From positions 2,035,015-2,099,014 of the forward strand of contig QRDG01000129.1 of assembly GCA_012064385.1 (NCBI GenBank): 64,000 bases of DNA, given 5' to 3'. Of this stretch, positions 44,780-55,558 are shown in pieces (position 1 is the first letter of the stretch; every line of letters begins with the position of its first letter). This DNA comes from Puccinellia tenuiflora (Eukaryota; Streptophyta; Magnoliopsida; Poales; Poaceae). The notes below the pieces were generated by a model. It worked only from the letters and a program-made list of their open reading frames with translations. It made no database searches and was not told the DNA's origin. A program made the position numbers and the translations under genes.

Positions 44780-47700
44780 TCCCCCCTCAGCTTGTGCGTC
44801 TGACGGTAGCAAGCACAAGCTGGACCGAAACTCCGTGAAGAGCTGCGAAGAGAGACCTTTTGTCATGATATCAGCGTATTGATGCTTGGACGGCACATGA
44901 AGAACCCGGACCTCTCCAAGGGACACCTTTTCTCGAACAAAATGAATGTCGATTTCGATGTGCTTGGTGCGACGATGCTGAACCGGATTAGAGGCCATGT
45001 AGATAGAGCTGACATTGTCACAAAACACTACGGTAGCAGTCGTCAGAGGATGATGTAGTTCGCCAAGGAGCTGCCGTATCCAGCAGCACTCGGCGACAGC
45101 ATGTGCAACTGCTCGATATTCCGCTTCAGCACTGGAGCGCGAAACTGTGGTTTGCCGCTTGGATGACCACGAGACCAGATTGTCGCCGAGGTAGACACAA
45201 TAGCCGGAGGTGGAGCGTCGAGTGTCGGGGTAGCCAGCCCAATCAGCATCAGAGTACGCTGTGAGAGACGTCGTCGGGGAGCAGGAGATATGCATGCTGA
45301 GGTCGAGGGTGCCCTTGATGTAGCGGAGAATGCGCTTGACCAAGTGCAAATGCGGCTCCCGAGGGGCGTGCATGTACAAGCATGCCTGTTGCACAGCATG
45401 TGCTATATCAGGACGTGTTAGCGTCAGATATTGCAGGGCACCGGCGTAGCTCCGATATTCCGTCGGGTCGATGAGGAGAGTACCATCCTGGGCCGACAGC
45501 TTGCACTTGATGTCGATTGGAGTGGCGCACGGGTTGCAGTCGAGCATGCCGGCCCGCTGAAGGAGCTCCAACGCGTACTGACGTTGGGAGAGCACCATGC
45601 CAGTAGATGTCCGAGTAACCGATATGCCGAGGAAGAAGGACAGAGCGCCAAGGTCTGTCATGGCGAACTCGGAGTGTAGCTGTTGGGTGAGCCGTCGGAG
45701 AAGCTGGTCCGTAGAGGCGGTGATGACGATGTCGTCCACGTACAAGAGGATATAGGCGATGTCGCATCCATGCTTGTAGATGAACAAGGAGACGTCGGAC
45801 TTGGAGGCGACGAAGCCGAGACGGTGCGCGAAGAGGGCAAACCGCTGGTACCAGGCGCGCGGAGCTTGCTTGAGGCCGTAGAGGGACTTGTGAAGACGGC
45901 ACACGTGGTCGGGGAAGCGAGCATCGATGAAGCCAGGAGGCTGCTGACAGTAGACCTCCTCATCAAGATTGCCATTGAGGAAGGCGTTCTTGACGTCGAG
46001 CTGGTGGATCGGCCATGATCTGGAGACGGCGAGGCTGAGGACGACGCGTATCGTGGCGGGCTTGACGACGGGGCTGAAGGTCTCGTCAAAGTCGACGCCG
46101 GGCTGTTGAGAGAAGCCACGGACCACCCACCTAGCTTTGTACCGAGCAAGGCTGCCGTCAGCATGAAATTTATGCTTGAAAATCCACTTCCCTGAAACAA
46201 TATTAGCACGAGCAGGACGCGGAACAAGTGACCACGTCTTGTTAGTAACGAGAGCCTCATATTCATCGTGCATGGCGCGACGCCAGTGTGGGTCAAGTAG
46301 AGCACCCCGGTATGTTTTGGGAATAGGAGATGGAATGGAATGGGAAGCCGTAAGGTTTAGGCGATCAACAGGCTGAAAAAGTCCGCATTTGGCACGAGTG
46401 GCCATGGTATGGACATTGGACGGGGAAGGAGGGCGATGTACAACGACTGGTGGTGACGGGTTGGTCGATGCTGGAGAGCCAACTAGGCTCGAGAGGGTGG
46501 CACCATGGGCCGTGACAGGTGAGGCCGACGGGCCGGGAGACTGGTGCGGGGAAGGCATGGGTGGGCCGAGCGGTGATAGCTGGGTTGGCGAAGGAGGAGG
46601 GCTACCATGCGTAGCGGGTGGTGGGCTACCATGCATAGCGGGTGTCGGGTTCCCATGCATAGCGGGTTGGGGTGGAGGTGGATGATCGACGTCAGGCGCC
46701 GGTGGGTGCTGGGTGGCGGCGAGATCTAGAAGAAAATCGAGCGCCGCGAGGTTGTTGAGTGGCCGGCCCGGTGAGTGGGAGAATGGGAACACGGTTTCGT
46801 CAAAGGTGACATGTCGAGATAGGATAATCCGCTGTGTTTGAAGGTCAAGACATTTATAGCCTTTGTGGTTACTAGGGTAACCGAGGAACACACAAGCGAC
46901 GGAGCGCGGTGCGAGTTTATGTGGTGCGGTGGCCGACTGGTTGGGGTAGCATAAGCATCCGAAGACACGTAGGGCGCCGTAGTCAGGTGTGGTGTTGTGG
47001 AGCCGAACGTAGGGTATAGCGAACCCAAGTGGTTGGGATGGGCGCACGTTGACAAGGTAGGTCGCCGTGGCCAGAGCGTCGGCCCAATAGGAGGGTGGCA
47101 TGGAAGACTGAAAAAGGAGGGTGCGAGTGACATCGTTAATGGTGCGTATCGCACGTTCCGCCTTGCCATTCTGGGCGGAGGTGTAGGGGCACGAGAGGCG
47201 AAGGCGAATGCCATGGGAGGTGAAGAAGGAGGTGACCGTGGAGTTAATGAACTGTGTACGGGCGTATGCGACAAAGTTAATGAGTATGGCGGCGGTGTCG
47301 GATTTTCGGTGTATAGGGAAGGTCCACATAAAATGGGAGAAATCATCGACAATAATGAGATAGTACTTAAGGCCAGAATTACTGAGAACAGGTGACGTCC
47401 AAAGATCACAATGTATTAATTGAAAAGGTGCGACACTTATTGAAGTAGAACGAGTGAACGGCAGGCGCACGTGTTTGCCAAGTTGGCAAGCATGACAAAC
47501 GCGCGAGGCTGCTTTATTACATGGAATAAAAGACTGTTTATGGAGTTGTGACATAGTGTCACGACCCGGATGACCTAAGCGGCGATGCCATAGCTCTGTG
47601 GAGGTGGTGGCGAGGAGTCCATGGGCGTGGTGGGCGATGACCGACGAGGGGAAGACGTAGAGGTCTCCACGACTATTGCAGCGAAGGATCACGGCCCTGG

Positions 47701-48350
47701 TGCGAAGGTCCTTGACAGAAAAACCAAATGGGTCAAACTCGATAGAGCAAAGATTATCAATAGTGAAGCGACGAATAGAAAGTAGATTTTTGACAAGATT
47801 AGGTACGACCAAAACATTGTTAAGAAAGAGTGTGCGAGCGGAAGTATTAATAGATGCATGGCCGAGATGAGAGATGGGCAAGGTAGAGCCATTGCCTACG
47901 GTGACAAGTGAAGAAGGGGAGGAGGGTGCGAGATTGTGGAGCATACCGGGGTCGGAGGCCATGTGTGCAGTGGCTCCGGAGTCCATGACCCACTCACCGG
48001 CGTTGGATGGAGTGGCCGCGTTGTTCAGGGCGGTCATGAGCGCGGAGCAGTCCCAGGATGGCGTGCCGGTGTAGCCGGGGATGGGCGGCGGGTTGGTGCC
48101 GAACGCCTGTCCATGTAGAGGCGCGAGGGAGGTGAAGGCCTGGGCGGGGGGGGGGGCAGCACGGGCGGCCGTAGGCCAAGGAGGCCGGCGCCGGTGTTGG
48201 GACGCATAGCAGATTGCGCCTGGAGCTGCTGTGTCCTGCCCCATGTAGGGGTTGAAGCACACCCATGGGCCGACTGTGGAAGGAGTGCCGCGGGAGGTGT
48301 TGCCGGTGTCGTTGCCATTTCGGTTGCCTGCCGTTCTTCTTCTTCCTCCA
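44774..48350 (-). CDS. Copia D pol (protease, integrase, RT, RNase H); integrase core deleted
   Basis: A long open frame with Copia order: protease WVMDSGATAHMASD near 48000; integrase finger ELWHRRLGHPG...CHACQLGKH; core IHCDLWTS and QNGKAERAIRTIND; RT with SLYGLKQAPRAWYQRF and YVDDIVIT near 45735; RNase H DADWAGYPDTRRSTSGY and SSAEAEYRA; and a KHIEIDIHFVRE end. The stretch between FVAYARTQF and INSTVTSFF lacks about 15 residues, including the DNGxEF motif with the second catalytic Asp. The frame differs from gag by one nucleotide near 48320-48350. Confidence 0.95.
44780..44790 (-). other. Polypurine tract of Copia D
   Basis: On the minus strand GCTGAGGGGGGA precedes the LTR start TGTTAAAG. 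Confidence 0.8.
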
Positions 48351-49100
48351 GTTGCCGCCACCGTTCCGATTGCCACCGAAGATGCCGCCCCCGGTGTTGC
48401 CACCCCCGGAGGTGTTGCCGGTGGAGTTGCCGCCAGAGTTGGAGTTGCCGTGGTTGGGGCCACCGCCGTACAGCGCGGTCTGGTTCCCCACTTTCGCGGA
48501 GTTGGCGAGCTGGGTCTCGCGGAGAACAAGGAGAGAGCGCGTCTGCCCGAAGGATGGTAGCGGGTTTTGCATGGTGACGATGGTGGTGATGTCGGCGAAG
48601 CGGGCGTTGAGCCCGCGCAGGCAGTTGAGGACGAGGGTCTGGTCGGAGACGGGTGTGCCGACGTCGCGGAGAGCGTCGGAGAGGGTCTTGAGGCGGTGGC
48701 AGTAGGCGGTGACAGAGAGATCGCCTTGGACGAGCCCGCGGAACTCCGCCTCGAGATGGACGGCGCGCGTCATCTGGTTGTCGAGGAAGAGGTTGGTGAT
48801 GAGCGCCCACGCTTCCTGAGCGGTCTGGTCCTCCTCCATGATGGTGTCGAGGATCTCATCCGAGATGGACCCATAGAGCCACGACCGGACTATGTAGTCC
48901 TCGCGAGTCCAGTTTGGCGTGCGGTCGGCCACAGCGGTGACGCTGTTGACGTGGGACAGCAGATCGTACTTGCCGAGGAGAACACGGATCATCATCCTCC
49001 ACTTGGTGAAGTTGGAGGCTTGGAGGTCGAGGGTGACCGGCACATGGGTGCGCACGCTGGCCATGTTCATGGCTGGAGAGGAGGAGGAAGAGGCAGGCAT
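48330..49100 (-). CDS. Copia D gag (UBN2-type)
   Basis: The in-frame ATG at 49100 (MPASSSSSPAMNMAS) starts the frame with the UBN2 gag core: FTKWRMMIRVLLGKYDLLSH, AQEAWALITNLFLDNQ and LNCLRGLNARFADI. A Gly/Asn-rich tail follows, without a CCHC knuckle. An ATG at 49173 (MSTESGTSPAITD) in another frame suggests the original start, with one small frameshift between. The frame loses sense after about 48340, where the pol frame takes over. Confidence 0.85.
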
Positions 49101-49251
49101 GGTGGTGGTGGTGAGGACGCCGGAAGTCAAGGCTGTCGGTGATGGCAGGGCTGGTGCCCGACTCGGTGGACATGGCGTGGTGGAGCTAGGCCTGGAGATT
49201 GGATCTAGGTGTTGCAGTAGATGGGATCGGGGGTTTGGGAGTCTGATACCA

Positions 49252-49441
49252 AGTAAACAAACAAGGTTTGGGAAACGCCACACACAGGGGCGATCTCACG
49301 TTAGCATTATATAGGCGTCCAAGTTACAAGCCTTGGCAAGCAAGGAAGATCCTAACAGGATCAATACCGAATCGTAACTAAAGATATCGGTTGATAGCCT
49401 GGTTCCTATACATATCGTATATACAAAAACATACTTTAACA
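49252..49441 (-). repeat. 5' LTR of Copia D
   Basis: 190 bp and 189/190 identical to the other LTR by eye. A TATA-like CTATATAATG is present on the minus strand near 49308-49317. Confidence 0.95.
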
Positions 49442-49446
49442 GCACC

Positions 49447-50875
49447 ATTGTCATCCGCGGCGTGGTCTCGGACGCCCTGTACGCTGCGCAAGCGGCCTAC
49501 AAGGCTGCCGCGGTGGCGTCACCCGCTGACGAGGACGAGGAACCCCTCCCGAGGCCCCCCGCGAAGAAGAAGCAAGCTTTTCTCTTAGGAGAAGGCCGTG
49601 ACAAAGCAAGTGCCTCTCGAGGCAAACGGCTCGGGGGCTAGCGTCACCATCGGCGCCAACTTGCCTCCCAAATAGGAAAGCGCGCTCGTCGCCTTCCTCA
49701 GGGCAAACTCTGACATGTTCGCATGGACACCGTCAGATATGTCCGGAGTACCGAGGGAGGTGATCGAGCACCACTTAGCCGTGTGTCCAAACGCACGCCC
49801 CGTCAAGCAAAAAGCGCGGCGCCAGACGCCAGAGAAGCAAGACTTCATCATCAAGGAAGTAGACAAGCTGAAGAAGGCCAGCATCATCAAGGAAGTGGTT
49901 CACCCCACTTGGCTCGCCAACGGTGTGGTCGTCCCCAAGCACACCGGAGGAAGCCGCCTCTGCATCGACTTCACCGACCTCAACAAGGCCTGCCCCAAGG
50001 ACCCCTATCCCCTCCCGAGGATCGACCAGATCGTGGACTCCACCGCCGGCTGCGCACTCCTCTGTTTTCTGGATGCCTTCTCTGGTTACCACCAGATCAA
50101 GATGGCAAAGGAGGACGAGGAGAAGACAGCATTTCTCACCCCTTGTGGTGTGTTTTGCTACGTCTGCATGCCCTTCGGCCTGAAGAACGCCGGCGCCACT
50201 TTCCAGCGCCTCATGAGGATCGCCTTGGGGGCTCAGATGGGGAGGAATGCAGAGGCCTACGTCGACGACATTGTGGTCAAGACTCGCGAGAAGGACACGC
50301 TCATCACGGACCTCGAGGAGACCTTTGCCAACCTGCGCAAGGTCAACATCAAGCTGAACCCCGCCAAGTGCGTCTTCGGGGTCCCTTCAGGCAAGCTCCT
50401 CGGGTTCCTGGTATCTCACCGCGGCATTGAGGCCAACCCCGACAAGATCAAGGCCATAGAGCAGATGCAGCCTCCTCGTCGCCTCAAGGACATGCAGCGC
50501 TTAGCGGGATGTATGGCCAGCCTCGGCCGCGAGTCCTGGCCTTCAAGGAGGCTGAGGTGGACTGAACTCCGCAACGACGACCTGCTGCTGCTTGAAGGGC
50601 TCCGCCGCAATGCGGCCCTGAGAGCGGCAAGGTACCAGCAAGACCTCCGTCGGTACCACAGCCGCCACATCCGCCCGCGCACTCTCGAAGCAGGAGACCT
50701 TGTCCTGAGGAGAATCCTCTCCAGGGCAGGCCTCCACAAGCTCTCACCAATGTGGGAAGGCCCCTACAGAGTCGTGCACATCGCCAGGCCTGGCTCCGCG
50801 CAGCTCGAGACGGAGGACGGCATCCCTGTCGCCAACCCCTGGAACATCCAGCACCTGCGCAAGTTCTACCCCTGA
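49447..50875 (+). pseudogene. Element E RT fused to the integrase C-terminus by an internal deletion
   Basis: Sequence resumes after Copia D, shifts frame near 49640 and has a TAG at 49675-49677. RT then runs open: MFAWTPSDMSGVPREVIEHH, CIDFTDLNKACPKD, FLDAFSGYHQIKMA and YVDDIVV near 50260. After RLAGCMASLGRE at about 50500-50535 it jumps to the C-terminal integrase part (ALRAARYQQDLRRYHSR; GDLVLRR; NIQHLRKFYP). RNase H and the integrase catalytic core are missing, but the frame stays open to 50875. Confidence 0.9.
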
Positions 50876-52104
50876 TCGCCCTCGGCGAGCAACGTTTTGC
50901 ATCAAGGAGAGCCACGCGCCATCATCCTCTACGAGGAAACACTTCGGGCTCCCCTCTCTACTATACGTTGCCATGGGCCGTTCGAGAAGACTCCCAAGCC
51001 ACCAAGCCTCGGCACGGTAACCTCTTCAGGCACCGTGCCTTGGCGAGGCGGATCCCCATGCCCAGCCATGGTGGAACGCAGGCTAAAAGCCACCCCCGCC
51101 TAGGGGCCCCCTGAGCTCTCTCTACATGCGTCTGCCTCGGGCACGCCCCCTCGAGAGTCTCAGCCACAGCATGTGGACCCCATGCCCAGAGCATGGCGGA
51201 TTTTTTGTGTTTCTGGCCACTGCCAGTGTAATGAACCTATGTTTCAGGTCAATTTGAACCTTTGCGCATCGCGCCAGCATATTTTGTTGCTTCGGTAAGC
51301 TCTAATGTTATTTGCTTTTCTCTCTCGCTCGTATGATCCCTCATGTGTATCTCGCGAGCGGGGGCTAGCAGGGTGCCATGCCACGGGAGCATCCCGGCAG
51401 CACCTAAAACCCAAGGGATCCGAGCTCTGAACTCGCGGGTCAGCTCTCATGCATGTCAACTCCCAAGGAGCTCTGAACTCATGGGTCAGCTCCCGCGCAC
51501 GTCAACTCACCAAGGATCACCAAAACCTTGGTGCCTGTTCTCCTCGCAAGACACGCATGAAGGAACCTACGAGCACCATAAGTTATCTAGCTATGTACTG
51601 CTTGTGGGTATGCCTATCTCTCCAAGTGCAGGAAAGCAGGCCCTCCAAGCCTCAGGCAACATCAGGAGAAAAACATCTCGCCAGGGAACCAGCACCCTCT
51701 CTAAGGCGAAAACGCCTCGCTAAGCTAAGTACAAACACTTGGTCGAATTTCCTCTCGCTGGTTTTTGCCCCTCGAGTCTCTTTTCTCTCTCCTACGCCTC
51801 ATGGGCTGCTTGCACGTCAAAGGGGGGCCCCAAGCATCGCGCTTCGAGGAGCTCTTACTTCTTGAGGCCTCACACACCCCCTGGCCTTGTGGAGCCCTGA
51901 CTCTCACATACCGAAGCGGCGGTGGTGTAGCACCAAGAGAGGGTCCTAAGACGTAGAGCGAAAAAGACATGAAAGGAAAAGACAAAGCCACCCGAGGGAC
52001 ATTCACAAGCGCGTTCAAAAGCTTAAGGCAAGTCTTTACAAAAGTTGCTACAACCAAAATACTAAGGTAATGTGCCCCATGCACGACCAGCTACAGGAAG
52101 GAGT
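50876..52104 (+). other. Non-coding region of element E after pol
   Basis: No gene. A block of about 48 bp starting GAGCTCTGAACTC is tandemly duplicated at about 51420-51515. The tail of the antisense gene lies next to it. Confidence 0.5.
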
Positions 52105-52989
52105 TCAGGCCGTCGCGCCTCCTGAGGTGCCCGCTCCATCCGCGGCAGCTTCCGCCTCCAGGGCGCCTTCCTCGCCATCGCCTTCGTCTTCATCGACCAA
52201 GACTTGGTCGTACTTCCTGGCGAGCACCTCAACGGCCTCCCCCGCCTTGCTGCGGATCTCGACCGGCCCCATCACGGCCTCGAGGTTGAACGAGGGCCAG
52301 AGCTTCAGGAGGTTGCTGAAGATGCGGCTAGGTGGCAAGGACGAGGAGATCGCGGCTCTCCGCCATGACGCGCTCGTCGAAGCGCTTCGCGACCTTTTCA
52401 AGCTCCCCGAGGAATTGCCCGAAGAAGTGCGTGTATGCAGCCTCGTCGTCGATCCCTCCGGAGGGAAAGTGGGGGACCTCAATCCTCATGTCGTCCCCGA
52501 TGGCGTTCGCGCGGCGGACCAGCTCGTGGAGCATGAGCTGGCGCTGGCGCGTCATGGCCCGGCTGTGTTGCGCGGAGTCTCGCGCTTGCTCCGCGCGGTC
52601 CGCGGCCGGCCCCACTTGCTGCTGGAGGTCGCTAAGGTCCGCCTTCAGGGCGGCGATCTCCTTCTCCGCGCGAGTCAGCGCCTCCTTGGCGCGCTGGAGG
52701 CGAGAGGTCAATTCCCTCTCCGACTTCTCGAGCCCTTCGATCTGATGCAGGAACTCGTTGCGTTTCTTTGTGAAGCGCTCTTCCTGCATCTTGGCCTTGG
52801 CGTCATAGTCGTTGGCGAGACTCTCGCGGATGCGCTCAACCCTGGCGTCGGCCTCCTCCTGGGTCCGTTTCTGCTTCAGCGCAAGGTCGGCGTTGGCCTT
52901 GTCGTGGCACCCCGCGCCGCCGCCGCAGACGTGCCCGCCTGCACCGTGGCCTTGCCTTTCGGGTCGGTGGCTGCTCTCTTGGGTGCCAT
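52105..52989 (-). pseudogene. Antisense gene remnant in element E
   Basis: ATG at 52989 gives MAPKRAATDPKGKATV and an Ala/Thr stretch. Near 52910 the reading shifts into a long coiled coil (NADLALKQKRTQEEADARVE; IEGLEKSERELTSRLQRAKE; EIAALKADLSDLQQQV). A helical C-terminal part follows (VPHFPSGGIDDEAAYTHF; FDERVMAESRDLL). A second frameshift near 52335 leads to an acidic tail ending at 52105. The PF04195-like domain and acidic part seen in element C are missing, apparently deleted. The position and layout match the antisense genes of element C. Confidence 0.7.
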
Positions 52990-53280
52990 GGTCGCCGGAG
53001 AAGAAGATGAGAACTCTGGAGTTGGAGCGCTCTGGAGAGATTGGAGGCGTGGGGAGAAGTGTGCGGAGGAGTTATGGGAGAAGTGATGGGCGCCGACCGC
53101 GCGCCCAGGCTTTATTGACCAGCTCCCGAGTCGTGGCGGGCCCCGCCACGTCACCCGTTGGAGCCGAGGAGGTCGTGGCCGCGGGTGAAACCGCTGCGCT
53201 CCACGTGTCGCGGCCCTGTCAGGCATCTTTGGCCCCTCGATGCTCGCCTTCGTCCATGGGCCTCGGCGTGCCCGTCGCGG

Positions 53281-53293
53281 GCCCGAGGGCTAC
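53281..53293 (+). other. Polypurine tract of element E
   Basis: GCCCGAGGGCTAC lies directly before the LTR start TGTCGGCAC at 53294; it is similar in shape to the tract of element C. Confidence 0.65.
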
Positions 53294-54363
53294 TGTCGGC
53301 ACAGTGGAAACCAGGGTACCATGGGCCGGCCTGCCAGGGCCCACAAGATTCTTTGGATGATTTTCGCTAAGGACCAGGCTCTCCAGCCTGGCGAGCCTCG
53401 CGAGGGTTTTTCCCCTCGCGAAGGATCTTCCTCCTCGCCGAAGGTTTTCTTCCCTTGGCGAGGGGTCGCTCCTCGACAAGATGTCTCCGACGCCACCCGC
53501 AATTCCGCTAAGGACCTAGCCGGAGGGCTCGGCGAGGCTTTTCGCCTCGCGAAGCTCCTTCCTCGTGAAGCCATCTCTGCCCCCGTGGCAGAGCGCACAT
53601 GGGCTCTGCGCCATGTGCAGAGTGACGCGCGTGCCTACGCGCGATGACGACGACGCCGCAGTTGCCGTTTCCATGTATAAAGCAGTCAACAAAGCGGAGC
53701 CAAGCAAAGCGGACAACGAGTATTGCCTCTTTGGTGATAAGGGAACCGTCTGCAGCTACGCTCCAAGGACGACGTCACCGTGGGTCACCTCCCACCTCAG
53801 CAAGCACCAGCCCACCGTCCGGCTGGTCGGTGGCCTTTTTCAGCTTTGGTGACGCCGTTCCTCTGCCGTGGACCGCGTCCACGAGCTTTACCTTTATGGT
53901 GGACTTCACCTTTATCGTGCACCGCGCCTCCTCCATCGTCGCCGTGTGGTAACCCTTCCCGCCCAAATGTTTGGGCAGAAGAGGTCCGAGACGCCTATAA
54001 AAGGAGGGGAGGCACGCCCGTGCAAAGGGTTCGATCTTCGGTTAGTACAGCTCCAGTAGACCCTAACCCTAGATCTGAAGACTAGCAAGTAGCCATTGTT
54101 AGCCACCTCGAGCTCGACAAGCTCTCCTTGTACTGTAAACTCTCCAAGCAGTGCAATACACCAAAGCAGGACGTAGGGGTTTTACCTCCACAAGAGGGCC
54201 CTGAACCTGGGTAAGACCGAGTTTTCCCTTTCTGCAGTGTTGTCCCGCAGCGAGTCCGACGAGCACCGTCGCCGGAGCACGTTGAGGGTTGTTTGATTCC
54301 GTGTTCAGCCCCTTGCTCGATCCTTCTCGAGACACCCCCAGTTCCTGGGACAGTTCTCCGACA
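53294..54363 (+). repeat. 3' LTR of element E
   Basis: 1070 bp, TGTCGGCAC...CTCCGACA. A TATA box (CTATAAAAGG) lies at about 53995-54004, with CTCGCGA-rich short repeats around 53390-53560. The right part matches the 5' LTR. Confidence 0.9.
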
Positions 54364-55440
54364 CTCTTCTCTTCTGGTTCGATTTGGCAGCCGGCCCGAC
54401 CGAGGCGCCGAAGCCGGCCACAGCTGAAGAACGGGAGGGCGCCGGCCAGGGCGGTAGGGCCGGCCTGGGCGCGCGGGCCGCGAGAGCCGGCGAGGGCGCG
54501 TGGCCGGAGCCGGCCGGGGGCGCGCAGACGCAGGCAGAGGCGGATCCTAGCTGGGGCGGCGGAGCTTGGGCGTAGGCGGACGGGGCGGTGCAGCCGGAGC
54601 CGGAGCGGTAATGACGAGGCGGGACGGAGCAGAGCCGGCATGCGGGCGGTCGAGGCAGGGCGGAGCCGAGCCGGCGCGCGGGCGGGCTTGGCGATGGGCG
54701 CGGGAGGAGCTCGGCCGTGGGCGTAGAGGAGCGGGCGCAGCACAGGCGCGAAGGCGCAGAGTAGAGGCCGGGCGGCGCGGACGCGTGCGAGCGGAGGAGC
54801 TCGGGCGCGGGCGCGGGGAGGCGTTGGACGGGGCCTGGACTGCGTGGACGCGGAAGAGGCGCGGGCGCAGGAGGAGAGGCTCTCGTGGAGAAGAACGGGC
54901 GCGTTGTGTGCTTGCGGCCACTCGCTTGTCGACGTCGGGGCAGCTCGAGCGGCGTCGGGATCTCGAGCGCAGAGGCGCGCGGATGCGGGCGGCAGGGCGC
55001 GGCCGGGCCGAGGTTGGACGCGCGCGGACGAGCGAAGGAGAGGAAGCAGATCATGGGTCGGGGACGAGGAAGAGCTCGGGCGCGGGCGATGTTGGCAGCT
55101 CTGCCTTTCCGATTCTTGCTCCGATCCTGACGTGGATGGGGCCCTGGTTCGATTCCCAGGCTTGGATGTCCTCTGCGGTGGTCATGGCGATGGTTTGGTG
55201 TAGCTTTGAAGCTCTGGTCATGGAGGATCATGGAGGTGTTACGATGGTTGGTGAAGAAGAGAGAAGAGAGAGATTTTCTCATATCCAGATCTAGATTGGG
55301 AGGGTGCCAAACCCTAGGGCTCCCTCCTCTGTGGGAACCCAGCCTGCTGCCCCGCTTTATATAGGCAGCGGGCTGGTGACCTAGGAAGCTTGAGGGAGGT
55401 TGCCTTGTCACTGTCTTCGGGGTATCCGGGTATGATATCC
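54364..55440 (-). other. GC-rich unit with a minus-strand TATA box, unclassified
   Basis: It lies directly outside the 3' LTR of element E. The minus strand has CTATATAAAG at about 55353-55362, then a leader and GC-rich sequence with a Pro/Ala/Arg-rich open frame of low complexity. The promoter-plus-leader layout suggests the start of another retroelement or LTR cut by element E, but no domain or second end identifies it. Confidence 0.35.
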
Positions 55441-55445
55441 CCGAT

Positions 55446-55558
55446 AGTATCTAGACATGTTTTAGTGTAAAGTTCAAAATGAATCTTACACTAAAAAATG
55501 TTTAGATACAGATGAAAAGGAAATGAAACATCTTATATTTAGAAACGGAGTGAGTAGT
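55446..55558. mobile_element. Truncated Stowaway-like (Mariner) MITE
   Basis: The right end CTTATATTTAGAAACGGAG(T)GAGTA is the reverse of the common CTCCCTCCGTTTCTAAATATAAG end. An internal inverted pair (TTTTAGTGTAA / TTACACTAAAAAA) is present. The left terminus is missing at the border with the GC-rich unit. Confidence 0.7.

Larger units (their letters stand above)
44590..49441 (-). mobile_element. Copia element D, complete and young, inserted in element E
   Basis: LTRs of 190 bp at 44590-44779 and 49252-49441 differ at one site. A perfect 5-bp target duplication GCACC lies at 44585-44589 and 49442-49446. On the minus strand a primer site TGGTATCAGA (49242-49251) directly follows the 5' LTR, and a G-rich purine tract precedes the 3' LTR. 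The total is 4852 bp, similar in size to the maize Hopscotch type. The LTR ends in CT rather than the usual CA. It interrupts the protease-to-RT region of element E. Confidence 0.97.
41868..54363 (+). mobile_element. Element E: second TAT-type Gypsy, hosting Copia D
   Basis: It has a truncated 5' LTR (41868-42333), a primer site, gag with protease, Copia D at 44590-49441, RT fused by deletion to the integrase C-terminus (to 50875), a non-coding region, an antisense gene remnant (52105-52989), a purine tract and a full 3' LTR (53294-54363). The shared LTR part shows about eleven substitutions and one indel by hand count. Stops and frameshifts make it defective. Confidence 0.9.

Noticed and set aside
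54305..55411. 368-codon minus-strand Pro/Ala/Arg-rich frame
   Set aside because: Low complexity, runs into the LTR of element E and lacks a recognisable domain; I kept only the promoter-like unit.
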